A stretch of DNA of 64,000 bases. It comes from Leishmania donovani. Its lineage: Eukaryota > Euglenozoa > Kinetoplastea > Trypanosomatida > Trypanosomatidae. Position numbers and translations under genes: made by a program. Below, in pieces: positions 30,569-41,448 of the stretch. Position 1 is the first letter of the stretch, and each line of letters opens with the position of its first letter. Location: assembly GCF_000227135.1 (NCBI RefSeq), contig NC_018263.1, forward strand, positions 1,375,626-1,439,625, in the 5' to 3' direction. The notes below the pieces were generated by a model. The model saw only the letters and a program-made list of their open reading frames with translations. It ran no database searches and had not been told where the DNA came from.

Positions 30569-31570
30569 TCAGTCCTGCAGCTCCGAGGCATCGACTACGG
30601 GCAGGGACGACACCTCATCCCGAACGCTCCTGTACAGCGTGGTGGAGAGGTAGCGCTCACCGAAGGACGGAATGACCGTCACAATTGTTTTGCCCTCCAT
30701 CTCCGGACGCTCCGCGATCTTCAGCGCCGCGTAAACGTTGGCGCCACCAGAGAAGCCGCAGAAGACCCCGTCGCTGCGCGTGAGCTTCAGTGCCGTCTCA
30801 ATGGCATCATCACCTGCCACGCAAAGCACCTCGTCGATGAGACTGCGGTCGAGCACGTCTGGCACAAAGCCCGGGCCGATGCCCTGAATTTTGTGCGGGC
30901 CTGGTTTTCCACCCGACAGCACAGGTGACTCCGTCGGCTCCACGGCAACGATGCGGGCATGACTGCCCATCTTCTTTAGCGCCCGCGCCACACCTGTCAG
31001 CGTGCCACCTGTTCCAACGCCGGCTATGAAGCAGTCGACATTGTGGTTCGTCTGCTCCCAAATCTCAGGCCCCGTGGTTTCCTCGTGTATGAGGGCGTTG
31101 TACTTGGTTGCGAACTGATCCGCCAAGACGGCGTTGGGGTTAGCGGCGACGATTTTCTTGGCCATGGCCACGGCACCCTTCATGCCAAGAGCGGCAGGGG
31201 TGAGGATTACCTCGGCGCCGAAGATACGCAGCAGGCAGCGGCGCTCGAGAGACATGGATTCGGGCATCGTAATGATGACCTTGTAGCCACGAATCGCACC
31301 CAAGTGCGCTAGCGACACGCCCGTGTTTCCACTGGACGACTCGACCACGATAGACTTGCCAGGGATCAGCTTGCCCTCCTTCTCCGCTTTATCGTAGATG
31401 GCGAAGCCAAGGCGATCCTTCACGGACGCCATCGGGTTTTCGCACTCCATCTTGAGCACAACCTTTGCCTTGGTATTGTTCAGCTTGTTTAGGTACAACG
31501 CCGGCGTCTGGCCAATCAGCTGATCGATAGACTGCGCCACATTTTTTGACTTGTCGAACGGTGCCGCCAT
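30569..31570 (-). CDS. CS: Cysteine synthase (O-acetylserine (thiol)lyase), 333 aa
   Basis: PLP enzyme making cysteine from O-acetylserine and sulphide, the last step of de novo cysteine synthesis and a feed into trypanothione. The fold-type II signature is complete: PLP lysine K51 in NPMASVKDR, the substrate loop SSSGNTGVSLA (78-88), and the phosphate-binding loop GVGTGGT (184-190), with GFSGGAN towards the C-terminus. There is no CBS regulatory domain and no haem site, so it is cysteine synthase rather than cystathionine beta-synthase. The C-terminus is short. Start at the ATG 31568-31570; upstream in-frame codons are His-Thr repeats from a GT microsatellite (31629-31648) and are rejected. 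Probably cytosolic. Confidence 0.95.
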   Translation of the reverse strand: MAAPFDKSKNVAQSIDQLIGQTPALYLNKLNNTKAKVVLKMECENPMASVKDRLGFAIYDKAEKEGKLIPGKSIVVESSSGNTGVSLAHLGAIRGYKVIITMPESMSLERRCLLRIFGAEVILTPAALGMKGAVAMAKKIVAANPNAVLADQFATKYNALIHEETTGPEIWEQTNHNVDCFIAGVGTGGTLTGVARALKKMGSHARIVAVEPTESPVLSGGKPGPHKIQGIGPGFVPDVLDRSLIDEVLCVAGDDAIETALKLTRSDGVFCGFSGGANVYAALKIAERPEMEGKTIVTVIPSFGERYLSTTLYRSVRDEVSSLPVVDASELQD

Positions 31571-31628
31571 TTCCTTTGTTTTCCTCTTCTTCGAGCGACC
31601 CTGTGTCTGTGTCCGTGTGCGCGCGTGC

Positions 31629-31648
31629 GTGTGTGTGTGTGTGTGTGT
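31629..31648. repeat. (GT)10 microsatellite
   Basis: Uninterrupted GT units 58 nt upstream of the cysteine synthase start codon, on the plus strand, so CA on the mRNA-sense strand. It interrupts the region where the splice acceptor would be expected. Confidence 0.9.
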
Positions 31649-32245
31649 CGGGGAGAGGGGGTATACAGCTATCACGTGAATAGAGGAGCAGAGAAAGGTG
31701 GTTGTATGCGAACGCGTGTGGTTGATTCGAATGTTCCATGCGTGATGGGATCACTTAAAGGGGGGGGGGAGTGCGGAGAAGAAAGCGCCATGCGCGGAGA
31801 CGACAAAGGGGAGACACAAAACAGGATAAAGTCAGTCAGGGAACCTCGAGGACATGAGGAAAGCGGTTCATGGCCACGGTGACGGCAGGGCTTGATGCGC
31901 AGGCAAGGGAGAAGCTGGACACACTTCAAGGATGATTGGAAAGAGATTGTGTGGGCGGCATTGTAGAGGAACAGCCTCGATGCAGCGTGGCATCCGCCTC
32001 TCCTACCTCTCACGCGACCCATCCGCCAGTGTAAAGCTGACGGGGGGGAGAGGGAGAAGAGAAATCGGCACTCGGGGTAGCGGAGGCTGCAGGCAGCTCC
32101 GTCGTCGAGTCGCGTAAGTTTCGTTTTCATGTTGTTCTTTCGTCTGCGTAGGTGTGTGGGGCACGCTGCATTGTATCGCAGCCATCTAATCGGCGAAAGC
32201 AAGCAACCCAGCACCTATAGTAAAAGGGGAGAGCAAGGGCAGGGC
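31649..32245. other. Intergenic spacer, no gene seen
   Basis: A G9 run at about 31761-31769 and purine-rich plus-strand sequence. Forms the upstream region of cysteine synthase and the 3' UTR of the 474-aa gene. Confidence 0.5.
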
Positions 32246-33670
32246 TCAAAGTGGAACCTCGTCCGTCGCCGCCAGATGCACGCCACGCTGTATCGCGGCA
32301 AAACGCTCCTGTGCGAGCTTCATCACTTTCGGGAACTGCTTCAGGTGAAGCCTAATCTTCCGTGGAGTCGGCCAGTGGCCCCACAAACAGCTGCGCTTGT
32401 TGCCACGGAAAATGATCTCCATTAGGTGGCAAGTGGCACAGTAAGGACACTCAGAGCTGGCGTGTTTCGCCGGGTCAGCGTAGCGCGCGTGGTACTGCGA
32501 CATGCAAGCTATATGCCCACTTGCCGTTCTCGTCGGAATCCCGTGGCGGATCTGAGTGACGCCAGCGGAGGGGCGTAAGCCGCCGCTGGTGCGCCGTGCG
32601 GCCTTGAGAATAGGACGGGACGGCAGCGCCGCTACCGGTGCTGCTTGCGTGCGGCGGGCTGGCGACTCTTCTTCGACCGATGCGTGCACGGTGAGGGTCG
32701 GAGTGCATGTTACACCTAGCCGCTCGCCGACCTGCACCTCCGCATCATAGTCAAATCGTTTCTCATCTGCGGGTCTTGACTGCTGCTCGTCCCTCAGCAC
32801 ACTCTCACTGGAAGCCGCCGGTGCTCCAGGCACGTGTAACAGCCCGGCCGGCTCCGGGTACAGTGGCGCAAGGTCACGGCAGGTCGCAAACTGAAACGGC
32901 ACAGCGGCACTCACGTGTCTAACTAGTGTGTCGAGCGTTCTCAGCTCAAGCGTGTCTGCGGAGGAAGAGGAAGCTGCAGACACAGGAAGCTCCTGCACAG
33001 CAGCGCGCAACGCCTCCGTTGCCACGCTATCCAAGCAGCCGCACAGCGTCAGCACGCCGTCCACTGCGACCTGCCGCATCTCGGGTGTGAGGCGCTCCCA
33101 TCGATGGACAATGATGCGCCACGAAAGCAGGTCCATGAGCACCTGAAGAGACGGAAAGCAGCCGTAGTAGAAGCGAATTATACCCCGTTCCTCTAGCGTG
33201 CGCAGGTTAGGACGGAGGCGAGCCGCCAGCTGTGCCAGCCGTTCGTCTTCGGGTGTCCAGAGTGTCAGGCGAATGGCTGCCTCGGCCAGTGCAAGAAACG
33301 CCGGCATGTCCGCCGAAGCCTGCGGCATGGGAAACTCCTCCTGGGCAGCATGACGGAGAGCGGCCGGTGAGTTGGCAAACTCCGTCTGGCTCTTGAGAGA
33401 AGCGACAAGCTGCTGTGCGAGCCCGTCGGCGAGCGCGCTGCCAGAGTCGCTGACGCCGTCTTCCGTCTTGGCCCTCTTTGCTGGCGGCCGCTGTTGCCCT
33501 GGGGAGGAACAGGCTCGTGGCTGACTGTCCGCATACTTTGCCTTCGCCACCTCCAGCCATTGGTAGTAGGAAAAACTGTGCGATGTCTCAGACGGGACGA
33601 GCAGGCCGTCACGCCGCTGCTGAAGAGCACTCATTGCACAGAACGTTCCAAACATCTTCTCGATGCTCAT
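32246..33670 (-). CDS. Hypothetical protein with C-terminal CxxC motif, 474 aa
   Basis: Not a recognised family. Residues about 45-75 hold a basic, nuclear-localisation-like patch (PPAKRAKTE). Residues 100-260 are Leu/Ala-rich helices (MPAFLALAEAAIRLTLW, then QVLMDLLSWRIIVHRWERL). 260-380 is low complexity. The C-terminus is the most structured-looking part: CPYCATCH (408-415) with another Cys about 13 residues on (SCLWGHWPTPRKIRLHLKQFP), which suggests a small zinc-binding module. The start ATG at 33668-33670 is followed by an Met/Phe/Cys-rich stretch that is not a clear targeting signal. A nuclear role is possible but unproven. Confidence 0.75.
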   Translation of the reverse strand: MSIEKMFGTFCAMSALQQRRDGLLVPSETSHSFSYYQWLEVAKAKYADSQPRACSSPGQQRPPAKRAKTEDGVSDSGSALADGLAQQLVASLKSQTEFANSPAALRHAAQEEFPMPQASADMPAFLALAEAAIRLTLWTPEDERLAQLAARLRPNLRTLEERGIIRFYYGCFPSLQVLMDLLSWRIIVHRWERLTPEMRQVAVDGVLTLCGCLDSVATEALRAAVQELPVSAASSSSADTLELRTLDTLVRHVSAAVPFQFATCRDLAPLYPEPAGLLHVPGAPAASSESVLRDEQQSRPADEKRFDYDAEVQVGERLGVTCTPTLTVHASVEEESPARRTQAAPVAALPSRPILKAARRTSGGLRPSAGVTQIRHGIPTRTASGHIACMSQYHARYADPAKHASSECPYCATCHLMEIIFRGNKRSCLWGHWPTPRKIRLHLKQFPKVMKLAQERFAAIQRGVHLAATDEVPL

Positions 33671-35788
33671 TCCTGCTTGCTCTCTCTTTGTGTGTGTATG
33701 TGTGCCGATGTGAGAGGGAGGAGGGATGCGCGCGATGGAGTTTCGTTTTTTCTTTTTTCGAGGAGGGAGACGGTGGGCGGCGCCGACAACAGGAGAAAAA
33801 AAAATGCGTCGCCGCTTTTAGTGTGTGTGGGGGGGGGGTGGCATGTGCAAAAAGCATGTGAAGATGGGTCGCTCAGCATGGAGAAGACGTGAGGGGTGGC
33901 AGAGAGCATTGGGAGTGTGCAGAGATACAGCGTTGCCGGACCAGCATTAGTGGCCCTCACTGTAATAGCCATACATGCAAACACACACACAGAATCCAGT
34001 GGAGCATGGGAAAGAGGGCGTGTGGGCCACCTCCACCGAAGACCGTATTCTCTTAATGAAGATGCCACGAGGAAAAGCGAGAACCTATGCACTTCACCCA
34101 ACCCCTGGAGCGTGCGTTGTGGTGTGCGTAGCGGTGGCAGAGCAACTCTCACCACCACCACCACTCTGGCGCACCATCGACTATGTTTTCACTTGGTCGT
34201 AAGGGGGAGGAAGTACTGGAATAAACCACACGATATCCCCAAAGCCCCGGCGCTAAAGATAGACTCATCACAGAAATGATCCGGTTACGCGGACATCGTA
34301 GCAGGTGTAATCAAGAAAAAAGAGGCGGGAAGAATTGGGAGAGAGCGCGCGAGCGAGAACGAAAGCAGAAAACGAAATCAAGGCAAAGGAGCGCACATCT
34401 ATAGTTCCCGCACAGACACGCACACGCCCACACATACACACACAGGCCGACCGACCCACCCACAGCTACTCTGGGAGGTTGAGAAGCACGCGCACATGAT
34501 GCTGCAGCCCATCTGTCGTATCCCCAGCAGCAGACACTTTGAAAAAGGTGGTAAAAAAGGGAAGGGCAACGGCAGCAACAAATGAAAGAATAAAAAAGAT
34601 AAAGAGGGCTAGAGAAACGAGAAGGTACGTGGCGAGCGAATTCGGCGGACGGCCAGGGGTATAAGCTCATCAAGCACAGGCACTTGCGGGGCGAGGACAC
34701 ACCTAGCTCCGCATGGTGTCTTGTAGCCTCCTCACGTGCTCGAACGCGTGTGTGTGTGTGTATCATTCCCCTTCCCTGCCCCGTCTCTGCCTCTACGTTT
34801 TGTCAAGTGTATCAGTGTTGTGCTCACAGGCAACCCCTCTCACATGCGTGACGCAGCGGTGATATTCGGCAAAAAGTGTCATGCAAAAGACACAAAAAGG
34901 ATACCACGCATCACAAGTTATCCACTCAGCACAAAAAACGTCCTTGCCTCACTCCGTCGGTGATTACAGCAGTGAATGCCTTCGGTGCCCGAGCTAAATG
35001 CCCGTCAGTGCGTCTCCTCTGTCGACACACAACATCAACATCACCCATCATACATCAGCGACTCCGCGCACCACAGGGAGGAGGGGAGGGAGGGGGGTAT
35101 GCGCTGAAGTGAAAACGGAAAGCCAGACACGAACAGAAGATAAGAGCACGTGCCAGGTCAAACATGAAACGAAAAGAGGCAAATAGATCACCGATAGCGT
35201 ACGCTTTATATGCATACTGCCAGGGCATATGAGCGTGCTTGAGGAGAGAAGGGCAAGTGCAACAACATGCGCTGGCAGCAGAGGGGCCCACAGGAACTTG
35301 GCCCTCACTCAAGTGCAAACAAGAGGAACGGAGTGTGGGTGGTGTTGGATGGATATGAAGAGAGCAGGGGAAGCCCGTGAGCCGCCGCTCGACCGGAAAG
35401 ACACAAATGGAGAGAAGCAGGAGGGAGGGGAGTACGGCAATGGCGAGGGAAGTGTCACCAGCATCAAAGCCACAGCAGACGGAGAGGACGGGGCCAGGAG
35501 AATGTAAAGAGAAACACACACGCGCGTGAAGAGCAATCAAAAAAAAATGTTCGAGCACGCGCAAAGTACTCAGTGGACCATGTTATCACAAAGGAAAGCA
35601 GGGGTGAAGTGCCGTGCAGAACAAAGAGCTCGAGGGAAACGGAAAGTGAGCAAGCAAGAACGGAAAGAAACGAAGCGTTGCGAGAGCGCAGGCAGGGAAA
35701 TCGCTTCGCACAAGACTGCATTGCAATACAAGCCGTGCCGGATTGTATGTGTGGACGCATTCATCCGACATTCCCCAATGATTGCCTG

Positions 35789-35826
<38 letters not shown>

Positions 35827-36015
35827 CGGAGAGCGATGTATCGGACACCGCAACTACGCCGCTTCTCGGGGTCTCCACACAACCCTTCTCCTTCCCCTCC
35901 CCCCATTCTCCCATCCTCCCATCCAATGATTTTGTCTCGCCCTATGTCATTACTGCCCCCTCCTCGCCGCAGCAAAAACAGAGACACGCGCAGAAACGAA
36001 CTGAAGACATCAGGA
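33671..36015. other. Long gene-free stretch with microsatellites
   Basis: Contains GT/CA tracts including (TG)17 at 35791-35824, homopolymer runs (A8 near 33797, G9 near 33829, A8 near 35541) and otherwise unremarkable mixed sequence. No frame shows coding third-position bias. It covers the leader of the 474-aa gene and presumably a 3' UTR of up to 2 kb for the F-box-like gene. Confidence 0.5.
35791..35824. repeat. (TG)17 microsatellite
   Basis: Thirty-four bases of uninterrupted TG, the longest dinucleotide run in the window, about 190 bp downstream (in transcription sense) of the F-box-like gene. Confidence 0.95.
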
Positions 36016-37629
36016 CTAGGCCACCTTCCCCCGAATAAGGAGCTGCAAGTGCAACCACCAGCCATTGTAGCACAGCGCTGATACCGTCCATAGCAGCGAG
36101 GAGGACACGACACCGAACGCCATCCAGGAGAGCGCCTCTACGCCTGTGAAGGACTGCGGTAGCATCAAGAAGCGGCCTGCTCCAGCGGGGCCGGCGCCGC
36201 CGTCCACGGCCGTCACAAACGGATCCGCCGCGCCTGTAGACGAGCCTTCGGGCAGTCGCACCCCAAACGTGTAAACGCAGCCGAGTCCGCCCTCCACCGC
36301 CTCCACGAGCGGATGGTAGTTGTCGCCAGCGCCGTCCGAGAGGCTCGCTGTGACGAGCGATACCTGCTGACGCCACAGCACATAGCACGATGGACGCCCA
36401 ATCGAGATCCACCGCGTCAACGTGAGATCTGAGGAGAGCAGCAGCACCCTGTCCAGGTCTTGGTGTTGCATGTAGATGAGATACGTGACGCGGCTCACGG
36501 CGATGCGGACGCTCTTGATAGTTGCGAGACTCGGGACAATGGAATTCAGGTCGATGGCCCGCACCTCGGTTGTCGAACACCGCATTGGCCAGTAGCTCAC
36601 TGTGTGCAACCGCACTTCTCGGCAGTTCATCACGGCGTACTCGTCACTATCCTCGCATGGGGTGCCGTAAACGTCTCCGCAGCTTCTGTCCACAAAGTCC
36701 GAGCACGAGGAAGAAAGAGAGGTCAGTCGTTCCGCGACCATTTCAGGGTAGTTATTGATCTTGAGCAGACTCACGCCGTCTTCATTGGCGCACAGAGCAG
36801 AGCTGCTGCCCATCCAAAATGTTCGCCAGGCAGCGCTGCTTGTGCCCAGGTAAAAGTGCAAGGGTGGCGCCGGGTGGGTCGTATCCACGTGCGCGGGGGC
36901 GCTGCCGCTAGTGCTGTTACCGCAGCTGCTGAAGGGATCAGACAGCGGCACAATCTGCGCGCGCAGGTGGGTCGCTACGAGGGCGGACGGCGGCAGGTTC
37001 GACGCTGCGTTGTAGGTGCCCTCATGCCGCTTGAGGTCGACTGGGGTCATCTCCAACCAGCACGCAATGTGAACGCTGGCGGTGCAGAAGAAGACGTGGC
37101 GATTGTAGTCGAGCAGAAAGTGATCGCCGTCTGGAGACGCGTAAAAGCCGTCTGTCCCGACCGGCACCTCAATCATGGTCTCGATAAGGCAGTCAAAAAC
37201 GTGCAAATCCCCTTCGCGCGTTTTGCACAGGAGGTACCGATTCCCGCTAAAATGCACGAGCGAGGATGGAAAGGCAAAGCAAGCAGGAAGCTCCCTTTGG
37301 TGCTCCGCCACGTACCCATCGTCGTCCACCAGCTGGGTGTACAAGTAGCATTCCATTTCGTCGATGTTGGATGTGTCTGTGCCGCTGCGCACGAGCACCA
37401 GAAGCCTCTGCTCCTTCTCCAGAACACCGAGAGCCAAAATCTGACTAGGTGGAGCAAGCTCGACGTAGTCGTCTCTCAGGCAGGGCCACACCAAGTACTT
37501 CTTCTCTTCATACGATATGAACGAGTCGCTGACGATCTTCCGACACAGATGCGAGACTCCGCTCAGCGCCATGAGTTCCTTCTTCGTCAAGTAAGACGCA
37601 ATGAGAAGCACAGTGTCGGCGCATTCCAT
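36016..37629 (-). CDS. F-box-like protein with a possible C-terminal membrane anchor, 537 aa
   Basis: Residues 1-45 (ADTVLLIASYLTKKELMALS, then GVSHLCRKIVSDSF) match the F-box pattern: a hydrophobic-Leu helix, the L..LS.V...CR step and a final helix. F-box proteins recruit substrates to SCF ubiquitin ligases through Skp1. Residues about 60-490 are strand-rich and could be a degenerate beta-propeller (repeats of LLVLVRSGTD, YLLCKTREGDLHVFD, HVFFCTASVHIACW), as in FBXW-type receptors. The end is hydrophobic (LSWMAFGVVSSSLLWTVSAL) and could span a membrane, unusual for an F-box protein. The ATG at 37627-37629 is preferred over one further upstream, whose extension derives from a TATA repeat. Confidence 0.65.
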   Translation of the reverse strand: MECADTVLLIASYLTKKELMALSGVSHLCRKIVSDSFISYEEKKYLVWPCLRDDYVELAPPSQILALGVLEKEQRLLVLVRSGTDTSNIDEMECYLYTQLVDDDGYVAEHQRELPACFAFPSSLVHFSGNRYLLCKTREGDLHVFDCLIETMIEVPVGTDGFYASPDGDHFLLDYNRHVFFCTASVHIACWLEMTPVDLKRHEGTYNAASNLPPSALVATHLRAQIVPLSDPFSSCGNSTSGSAPAHVDTTHPAPPLHFYLGTSSAAWRTFWMGSSSALCANEDGVSLLKINNYPEMVAERLTSLSSSCSDFVDRSCGDVYGTPCEDSDEYAVMNCREVRLHTVSYWPMRCSTTEVRAIDLNSIVPSLATIKSVRIAVSRVTYLIYMQHQDLDRVLLLSSDLTLTRWISIGRPSCYVLWRQQVSLVTASLSDGAGDNYHPLVEAVEGGLGCVYTFGVRLPEGSSTGAADPFVTAVDGGAGPAGAGRFLMLPQSFTGVEALSWMAFGVVSSSLLWTVSALCYNGWWLHLQLLIRGKVA

Positions 37630-38420
37630 TCTCACGAGCTTAAATACCGAGAAGCAGTATATATGTGTATATGTATATATAAGAGAACCCACAGAGGCGA
37701 TCTCAAGACCACAGATGCCTTGAAAGGCAGCCCGGAGCCTCTCTATACACCTTGTGTGCGTGTGCGTGTGTCTGGGAGGGGGAGGGGGAGCAGAGAGAAG
37801 ACAGCCGCAAGCACACGTGGACGGGAGTAAAATCGGGTACGGCAGGATTGGCGACAGCGTTGAGGCGCTGCAGCCACATCACAGAGGGACACAATGAAAA
37901 TGCACTGCGTTCCTCACTTGCGCGCGCACGAGGCCAGGTAGACGGCAAGAGGATGCGCGCTGCAGTGGCAGAAGAGTAGCAACCAGCTATGAAAGGAGCG
38001 GGCAAAGAAGGGTACGCAGAGAAGAGAAGCAAGGCGAGGGTGAAAGTGAAAGAGACGGAGAGGCGGGGGAAGGAGGGAGAGTGCAGTAGACGTAAGAAGA
38101 CGAGCGTGGTGCGTTGATGTGGTGCTGTAGCACTCAGGCACTTGCGTTTGTGCAGGCACCGGAGAAACGCACTGGAAGAAGGGAAGGAGAAGGGCACTAC
38201 TCACAGGCCTCTCGCCACGCGTGTGTCTGATGCACAAGAAAAGCGAGGCAGGAGGGGTGCGGAGTCGGACGTCGTGCAAAACACTGGCACTCCCAGGAGC
38301 ATCTTCGGTTGGGCCCAGCGGGCAATTCGCTAACCGTTCCCGGCTTACGACGCAGAACACACAAACACAATAGCCCAAGAGCGTGCCAAACGTAAGCGCC
38401 GCCTGCTCTGCTCCCGCTTC

Positions 38421-38444
38421 TGTGTGTGTGTGTGTGTGTGTGTG
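38421..38444. repeat. (TG)12 microsatellite
   Basis: Uninterrupted TG units immediately followed by a T-rich tract. Confidence 0.95.
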
Positions 38445-39360
38445 GCTTCTTTTTCTTTTTGTTTTTGATCTCGTGCCGATACGTTACCTTCAGCCATCCC
38501 ACCTCCTCTTTCTCTCTCGCCCACACAAAACGCATACATGCATACATAGATTTATAGAAGCATGCGTCGGTGTGTTTGTGTGTGTTTGCGTCACAGAGTT
38601 TCCAGGCGAGACACATACACGGCGAAAAGGGAAGAAGAAAGGCAGAGAAGACACAAGCATCACACAAGGAGAAAAATAAACAAGCACACGCGCGTGCATA
38701 CACATACACACAGGCACACACGCGAAAAAAAAAGGGAAGGAAAGCAAGAAGAAAGTACGCTATCCATCGAGCGTGCATATATACAGATGATAGAAGCGAA
38801 AAGACAGGTCGGTGATGTGCTTTGTGTGTGTGTGTGTGTGTCTTTTTTTTCCCTCTCTCCCTTTCGGTCACACACACGCACACAAAATGAAAAGATGATG
38901 AAAGGGGTTGGGGTGTCACTCTGATGGACTGGGTGCATGTCACACGTCTGTATGTATACAGAAAAAGAAAAAATGCCCCCTTTTTGCCCTTCAAAGAGAG
39001 AAAAGCGCGTGATCTGGTGGCGGTCAGTGTGTGTAGGTGCGTGTTTGGTAACTTGCATGCAGCACGGCGTACCCTCCACGTCTTCTTTCTCTGCCTCGAG
39101 CGAATGGGGACGGGTAGGGAGGGAAGGGCCGGGAAAAAAGATAGTGGCAAGAAATGGAAGGTAAGGAGAGCAAGCAACGCACACCTAGAATACATCAGAT
39201 AGAAGAATCGAGGAGGATGAGGAATAGAAAGAAGGAGACAAGTTGCCCTGCGAAGCAGACCGAGTAAGAGGAAAATGAGGGCGGGCGGCGAGAGGGCTCT
39301 GCTCCGGCAAACGTGCATCAAGTGACAAGGCACAAAAAGCTTCAAAAAGCAATATGCGCA

Positions 39361-39378
39361 TATATATATATATATATA
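39361..39378. repeat. (TA)9 microsatellite
   Basis: Uninterrupted TA units, about 130 bp downstream (in transcription sense) of the EF-hand gene. Confidence 0.95.
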
Positions 39379-39506
39379 CATATTACATAGTGCTGAGAAG
39401 CACACCAGCACATGCCCACGCAGGCAGCAACACGGGCTCATGGCCTCTCCACACCCACTTCATCCCTCCTAATGCCTGTTGCACGTGAAGGGTCATCTTG
39501 TTTCTT

Positions 39507-39818
39507 TTACCACTGCGCAAGGCTGAGCACGAAGCACGCGAACTCCTCGTAGCTCAGGGATTCATCGTGAGTCGCGGCGTACTTGCGCACCATTTCATCA
39601 AGCTCCTTATCAGAGAGGTCCACACCGTAGTGCTCGAGGCCCATGTAGAACCTCTTCACCACCTCCACCGAAACGGTGCCGCTGTGGTCCACGTCCAGGG
39701 AGTCGAACAGGTCCTGGATGCGGTTGTCCGTCACCGGCAGCCCACCGATGTTGTTCTCCACCTCGTCATAGGTCAGGTGGCGGTTGTTATTGTGGCCGGG
39801 GATGAGGCTCTGCTGCAT
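39507..39818 (-). CDS. Small degenerate EF-hand protein, 103 aa
   Basis: The start is the ATG at 39816-39818. The first loop, DVDHSGTVSVEV, keeps Asp, Asp, Ser, the central Gly and a Ser but has Val where the twelfth-position Glu should be, with Glu one place earlier. Flanking helices (RIQDLFDSL and VKRFYMGLEHYG) fit an EF-hand. The second candidate loop (ATHDESLSYEEF) lacks most ligands and is probably structural. So one calcium site at most. The family includes small calmodulin- and centrin-related sensors. Target unknown. Codon use is GC-rich and typical of the window. Confidence 0.75.
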   Translation of the reverse strand: MQQSLIPGHNNNRHLTYDEVENNIGGLPVTDNRIQDLFDSLDVDHSGTVSVEVVKRFYMGLEHYGVDLSDKELDEMVRKYAATHDESLSYEEFACFVLSLAQW

Positions 39819-41448
39819 GGCTGCGAAAAAGGTGTTTAGTAGGGGGAGGAAAGGAGTGTAAGACACGTCGTAACTACACTTAAAAGAGAGTAGTTGCGGT
39901 GGGGATGCGTGGTCGGTGGGTGCGTAGTGTATGTTTCTAAACAGAGTCTTTGGTGTGTGTGAGACAGAGTGCAGGGTTGTGACAGAGAAGGAGCTGACTT
40001 CGATGAGTGTGCAAGAACGCAGGCCAAAAGCAAGAGAACGAGAGCGGGGCAGAGGACAAGGGCAGAAAAAGGAGTAGCTGGGCAGAAGTCAGGCGCAGAG
40101 AGATGCACATCTGTGCACGCTCTGCGCTGTTTCAACCGTGGAGTGAGAGAAAAGAGAGGAGGTGCAGCTCACCGTCCTCGTCTCTCGTGCACTGTCACGT
40201 GCAGGCAAGATCTGCGAGCGCATGCCCCAAAACAGCCATCGCGCCAGTATTCGAGCAAGCAGTTCGTGCTGCCAGGTGTCTTGGGCACCGAGAACGACGG
40301 AGCTTCGCGGAAAATCGACGCTTTGCCTCCTCTTGCATGTACGTCTTTCCTCGCTGCGATATGTCTTTCCTTCCAAGCGGGCTGTCGCCGATTGTGCGTG
40401 TGACACACATGTGAAGAGGAATTACGCAACGGAGTAGCTTTACGCGCCAACCACCCGTTTGAGGCATAAGCCAATCAGGACCAGGACCGAGAGGGAAAGA
40501 AGGAAGCACGAGAGAGAGAGAGAAACAAAAACTAAAGAAGGAAAGGATACAGAAGAAACTGCAAAAGAAATGCGGAGGTACAGGAGAGAAAACGGCGTGC
40601 TAGAGACGTGAAACCGAAAAGAAGACAGTGCGCGTCTTCGTCTGGTTCGCGTACGTGTATATGGAGAGGCAAAGTAGGATAAAGAGAGGGCGACACACCC
40701 ACACACACTAACGAATACGCACACACACACACACAAAAAAGAAAGGCAGCAAAAAGACGTCATGTCACCAACCATCGAACTAGCATGTGTAGGGGGTAGC
40801 GCTCCATCACCGAAAAGCACCACGTATGCGTGCATAAGTGTGAAAGCAAAAACATGAAGTATGTGGCAGGAAAGAAGGAGCAGCTGGGGAAGCGGAGGTG
40901 CGGACACAGAAGCGTCGCAAGACGACCGCAAGGCAAATCAAAGAAAGAACACAGCAAAACAATCTTAGCGGCAGTTGAAAGGCGGCAAAGATGCCCATAC
41001 TGGCGTGCGCATGCGCCATCGTAGTGGCATATCCTGGAGACTGCGCATGCTCCGCAGGTTGGCAGCGAAGCCCCGCTGCAGAATCAAGAGGGGAGGGGGC
41101 ACTCACAAACCCGAAAACGAAAGAACATCTCGGGGCGGGTGGTTTCTCTACCGCGCCGCAGCTGAGCATAGACGGAAATATTAACGAATACACACACCAA
41201 GCCGACGAACAATCCCATATCTGAGTCCCGCAATGTGTGGCACCAGAAGCAGAGGAAGAGACACTACGAAGTACAATGAAAAGGACACTGAACGCAAGAA
41301 AACAAAGACTCAGAATACGCACACAAAGCAATAAAAAAGACAACAGTTGAAGTAAGTCGAATAACGTCGAGACAAGACTGAAACCACAAGACACTCAACA
41401 GGAGCAGGAGAAAAGGCGCAGAGCACTTCATTTTTATTCACCTTTCAA
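39819..41448. other. Intergenic spacer up to the left repeat arm
   Basis: Purine-rich plus strand (40490-40620) and CA runs near 40695-40735. No supported gene. The final about 300 bp before the repeat arm is A-rich. Confidence 0.5.

Larger units (their letters stand above)
37630..39506. other. Intergenic spacer rich in dinucleotide repeats
   Basis: Holds TATATG repeats at 37660-37681, (TG)12 at 38421-38444, a TG run at 38823-38841 followed by T8, and (TA)9 at 39361-39378. Very long frames on either strand here (up to 400 codons on the minus strand) are translations of CT-rich and repeat sequence and are not genes. Confidence 0.55.

Noticed and set aside
38197..39441. Minus-strand open frame of about 414 codons
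   Set aside because: It is built from GT/CT microsatellite and polypyrimidine sequence (Phe, Ser, Leu, His-Thr runs), with no acceptor-linked start and no protein-like pattern.
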